A program made the position numbers and the translations under genes. From Collinsella aerofaciens (GTDB lineage: Bacteria > Actinomycetota > Coriobacteriia > Coriobacteriales > Coriobacteriaceae): a stretch of DNA of 64,000 nt. A model generated the notes under the pieces. The model ran no database searches. It was not told where the DNA came from and worked only from the letters and a program-made list of their open reading frames with translations. The stretch is taken from the NCBI RefSeq assembly GCF_009876115.1, contig NZ_WWSY01000004.1, positions 1 to 64,000 of the forward strand, given 5' to 3'. Shown here one piece after another: positions 62,111 to 64,000 of this stretch; positions within the stretch are counted from its first letter, which is position 1, and each line of letters opens with the position of its first letter.

Positions 62111-64000
62111 CAGCACGCTCAAGAATGTGGCGTTCTACGCCGCCTGCTTCACGTTTTCCATCGCATTATTTGTCGCACTTGCAGAGGCGGGGCATGTCTA
62201 CCCCTTTGGCGACAACTCGTTTCTCACCAACGATCTCAAATACCAATACATCGACTTCTTCGCGTGGTTTCGCCGCGTCCTTTTAGGCGAGGCAAACCTT
62301 CGCTATTCCTTCTCACAGGGCCTCGGTATGAACACATGGGGGCTCTATAGCTACTACCTCGCCAGCCCCTTCAACCTGCTCTGCGCGCTGTTTCCCGCAG
62401 ACAAGCTGACGCTCTTCGTATTTGCCATAACCGCGCTCAAGCTTGGCTGCATCCACATCAGCAGCGCTTGGTATGTGCAAAAGCGCTTTGACCTTTCCAA
62501 GCCCGCCGCATTCTTGCTATCCCTCTCGTTCACGTTTTGCAGCTGGACCATCAGCAACCTGCGCAACCCACTCTGGATCGATTGCCTCATCCTGCTGCCC
62601 ATCTGCGCCTACGGATGCTACGAGCTCATCCGCAAGCAGCGCATGATCCGCCTCGTCATCGCAACGGCGCTCAATGTCATGTTCTGCTGGTATACGGCCT
62701 ACATCAGCATCCTGTTCCTCTGCATCTTCGTATTGGTCGAATTTGTCGATTATGTTGCAGAAGAAGGTTTTAGCTGGAAGCTCATGCTCGATCGGGCCCT
62801 GCGATTCGCCGGAGCTATCGCGCTCGGACTGCTTCTGTCCGCCTGGACCTTTTTGCCGACCATCCTTGCCATGTCCAAGGGCGGTCCCGTTCTAGCACTC
62901 GGCCCCCTACTTAAAACCAGCCTCAAGTCGCTCATCAGGGGCTTTCTTCCCTGCATGTGGGTAAGCAACGAAAGCACACCGCAGTTCTATTGCGGCATCG
63001 TCATGATGCTGCTTGCGGTGAGCCTGCTGGTTAACCGCACGGTTTCGATCAAGACGCGCATCGCAACACTCGTCGTCACGATAATCCTGGTCGCAAGCTC
63101 CGTTTTGAGCCCGCTCGAGTACATCTGGTGCGGCATGCGCGTTCCCAACGGCTTCTACTCGCGCACGGCTTTTTTGCTGAGCTTCTTTGCGCTGTGGGCC
63201 GCAGGACACGCGCTGCAGGCGCTCAAAAACCAGCCCAAATTGCGTCAAGCCTATCGCCCCGTCGTCATCATGCCCCTCCTGGCACTAACCGCCATTGCGT
63301 TGTTTGCCAACGCCCATGTTATGTGGAACCAGCTGTACACAGGCTATTCCGAAAAAGCCAACAGCGCCTATGTCGCCACCGCAACCGACACTATCACGAC
63401 CATTCAAGACCAGACTTCGGCGTCGTTCTATCGCATTGACCGCACAACCACACGCGTCGACAGCGCCGCCCTCAACGAAGGCTTGGCGCTTGGGTACAAC
63501 CAGTTGTCTTCGTATTCGTCTGCCAACAACCCGCAGGCCATCGCACTGCTCAACTCCCTTGGATACAGCAGCGTCGGCGAATTCTCGACCCGTTATGCCG
63601 AGCCCATTCTTGCCGTTGATGCCCTGTTGGGAGTCAAGTACGCCATCGCCGAGCACGCGCCTTCGGGATACGCGGCAATGACTGAAATAGCCGATACAGC
63701 AAGTGCGGTGTACGAGAACCCCTATGCGCTCAGCGTTGGTGTCATGGCATCCAATGACATTCAAAACTGCACGTTGAAGGGCGAGAACCCCTTCGAAAAG
63801 CAAAACGACCTCTACAGCAAAATCCTAGGCCGCGAGGTAATGCTCTATACCAAAATCGAGGCCAAAAACACGGAGGATGACGAGAACTTAAGGCAGTGGA
63901 ACGCCACCGTGCCGTCGGGTTCCATCGGGTATCTCTACATCAACAAAGATGCGACCGCCGGCAGTTATTGGCCCGTCACCCTTACCATCGACCAGCGAAC
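62094..64000 (+). CDS. YfhO-like multispan membrane protein, 3' end outside window
   Basis: Translation from the ATG at 62094 is open to the end of the window (at least 635 residues). The start overlaps the previous gene by 17 bases, so it is coupled to it. The visible part has about ten membrane helices and loop motifs typical of the YfhO family (VYPFGDNSFLTNDLKYQYID near residue 35; FSQGLGMNTWGLYSYYLASP). A large outer domain follows from about residue 415. YfhO proteins pass sugars from polyprenyl phosphate to outside acceptors. The C-terminus is missing. Confidence 0.88.
   Translation, partial: MTRPNNSTLKNVAFYAACFTFSIALFVALAEAGHVYPFGDNSFLTNDLKYQYIDFFAWFRRVLLGEANLRYSFSQGLGMNTWGLYSYYLASPFNLLCALFPADKLTLFVFAITALKLGCIHISSAWYVQKRFDLSKPAAFLLSLSFTFCSWTISNLRNPLWIDCLILLPICAYGCYELIRKQRMIRLVIATALNVMFCWYTAYISILFLCIFVLVEFVDYVAEEGFSWKLMLDRALRFAGAIALGLLLSAWTFLPTILAMSKGGPVLALGPLLKTSLKSLIRGFLPCMWVSNESTPQFYCGIVMMLLAVSLLVNRTVSIKTRIATLVVTIILVASSVLSPLEYIWCGMRVPNGFYSRTAFLLSFFALWAAGHALQALKNQPKLRQAYRPVVIMPLLALTAIALFANAHVMWNQLYTGYSEKANSAYVATATDTITTIQDQTSASFYRIDRTTTRVDSAALNEGLALGYNQLSSYSSANNPQAIALLNSLGYSSVGEFSTRYAEPILAVDALLGVKYAIAEHAPSGYAAMTEIADTASAVYENPYALSVGVMASNDIQNCTLKGENPFEKQNDLYSKILGREVMLYTKIEAKNTEDDENLRQWNATVPSGSIGYLYINKDATAGSYWPVTLTIDQR

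Overview
The window looks like a chromosomal segment from a high-GC actinobacterium of class Coriobacteriia, most like Collinsella. This is inferred from the GC-rich codon use, frequent TTG and GTG starts, an L27 without the cleaved Firmicutes-type N-terminus, the PPDK plus PPDK-regulator pair, and the order of the housekeeping genes. No species marker such as 16S rRNA is present. Nearly everything from 1 to 49.4 kb is on the minus strand and is core genome. The only plus-strand gene there is dinB.

Layout. 1-1267 is the left part of an IS3-family element (IS150-like, orfA/orfB with an A7 frameshift site), cut by the window edge. 1393-9744 is the lipid, isoprenoid and translation cluster read as pyrH-frr-uppS-cdsA-dxr-rseP-ispG-proS. 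9862-11505 is rpsB-tsf. 11725-16934 holds yraN-comM-dprA-trmFO and a Xer-type recombinase. 17124-18347 is rplS-rnhB. 18558-22480 holds pyruvate phosphate dikinase and its bifunctional kinase/phosphorylase regulator, with an unusual repeat-rich upstream region. 22515-25526 is glyQS. 25586-28076 is rpsP-khpA-rimM-trmD-lepB. dinB (28317-29531) lies divergently with a candidate SOS box. 29628-33630 is rplU-rpmA-obgE-nadD-yqeK-rsfS. 33698-43303 is mreBCD-mrdA-rodA, an unassigned gene, and a radical-SAM gene pair. 43419-46527 holds two uncharacterised single-span membrane proteins (TPR and zinc-ribbon) around a cyclophilin. 46631-49348 is a P-type ATPase with a very basic tail.

From 49.4 kb the orientation changes. 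After a tRNA-Arg(CCG), a plus-strand operon (49706-58143) encodes all seven shikimate-pathway steps plus both branch enzymes toward Phe and Tyr: aroF-tyrA-aroB-aroA-aroC-pheA-aroE/aroK fusion-aroQ. It is preceded by a candidate attenuator inside a short, apparently leaderless reading frame. A tRNA-Arg(UCU) follows. The last 5.6 kb is an envelope polysaccharide locus: a TagGH/Wzm-Wzt-type exporter on the minus strand, and two GT2 glycosyltransferases and a YfhO-like membrane protein (cut by the window end) on the plus strand.

The most interesting signals are the aro leader, the ppdK upstream repeats, a winged-helix-like insertion in the RseP protease, a Xer recombinase with no ordinary start codon for its conserved N-terminus, and the pair of undescribed membrane proteins flanking ppiB. 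I saw no CRISPR array, rRNA, prophage or toxin-antitoxin locus. No gene-free stretch exceeds about 300 bases.
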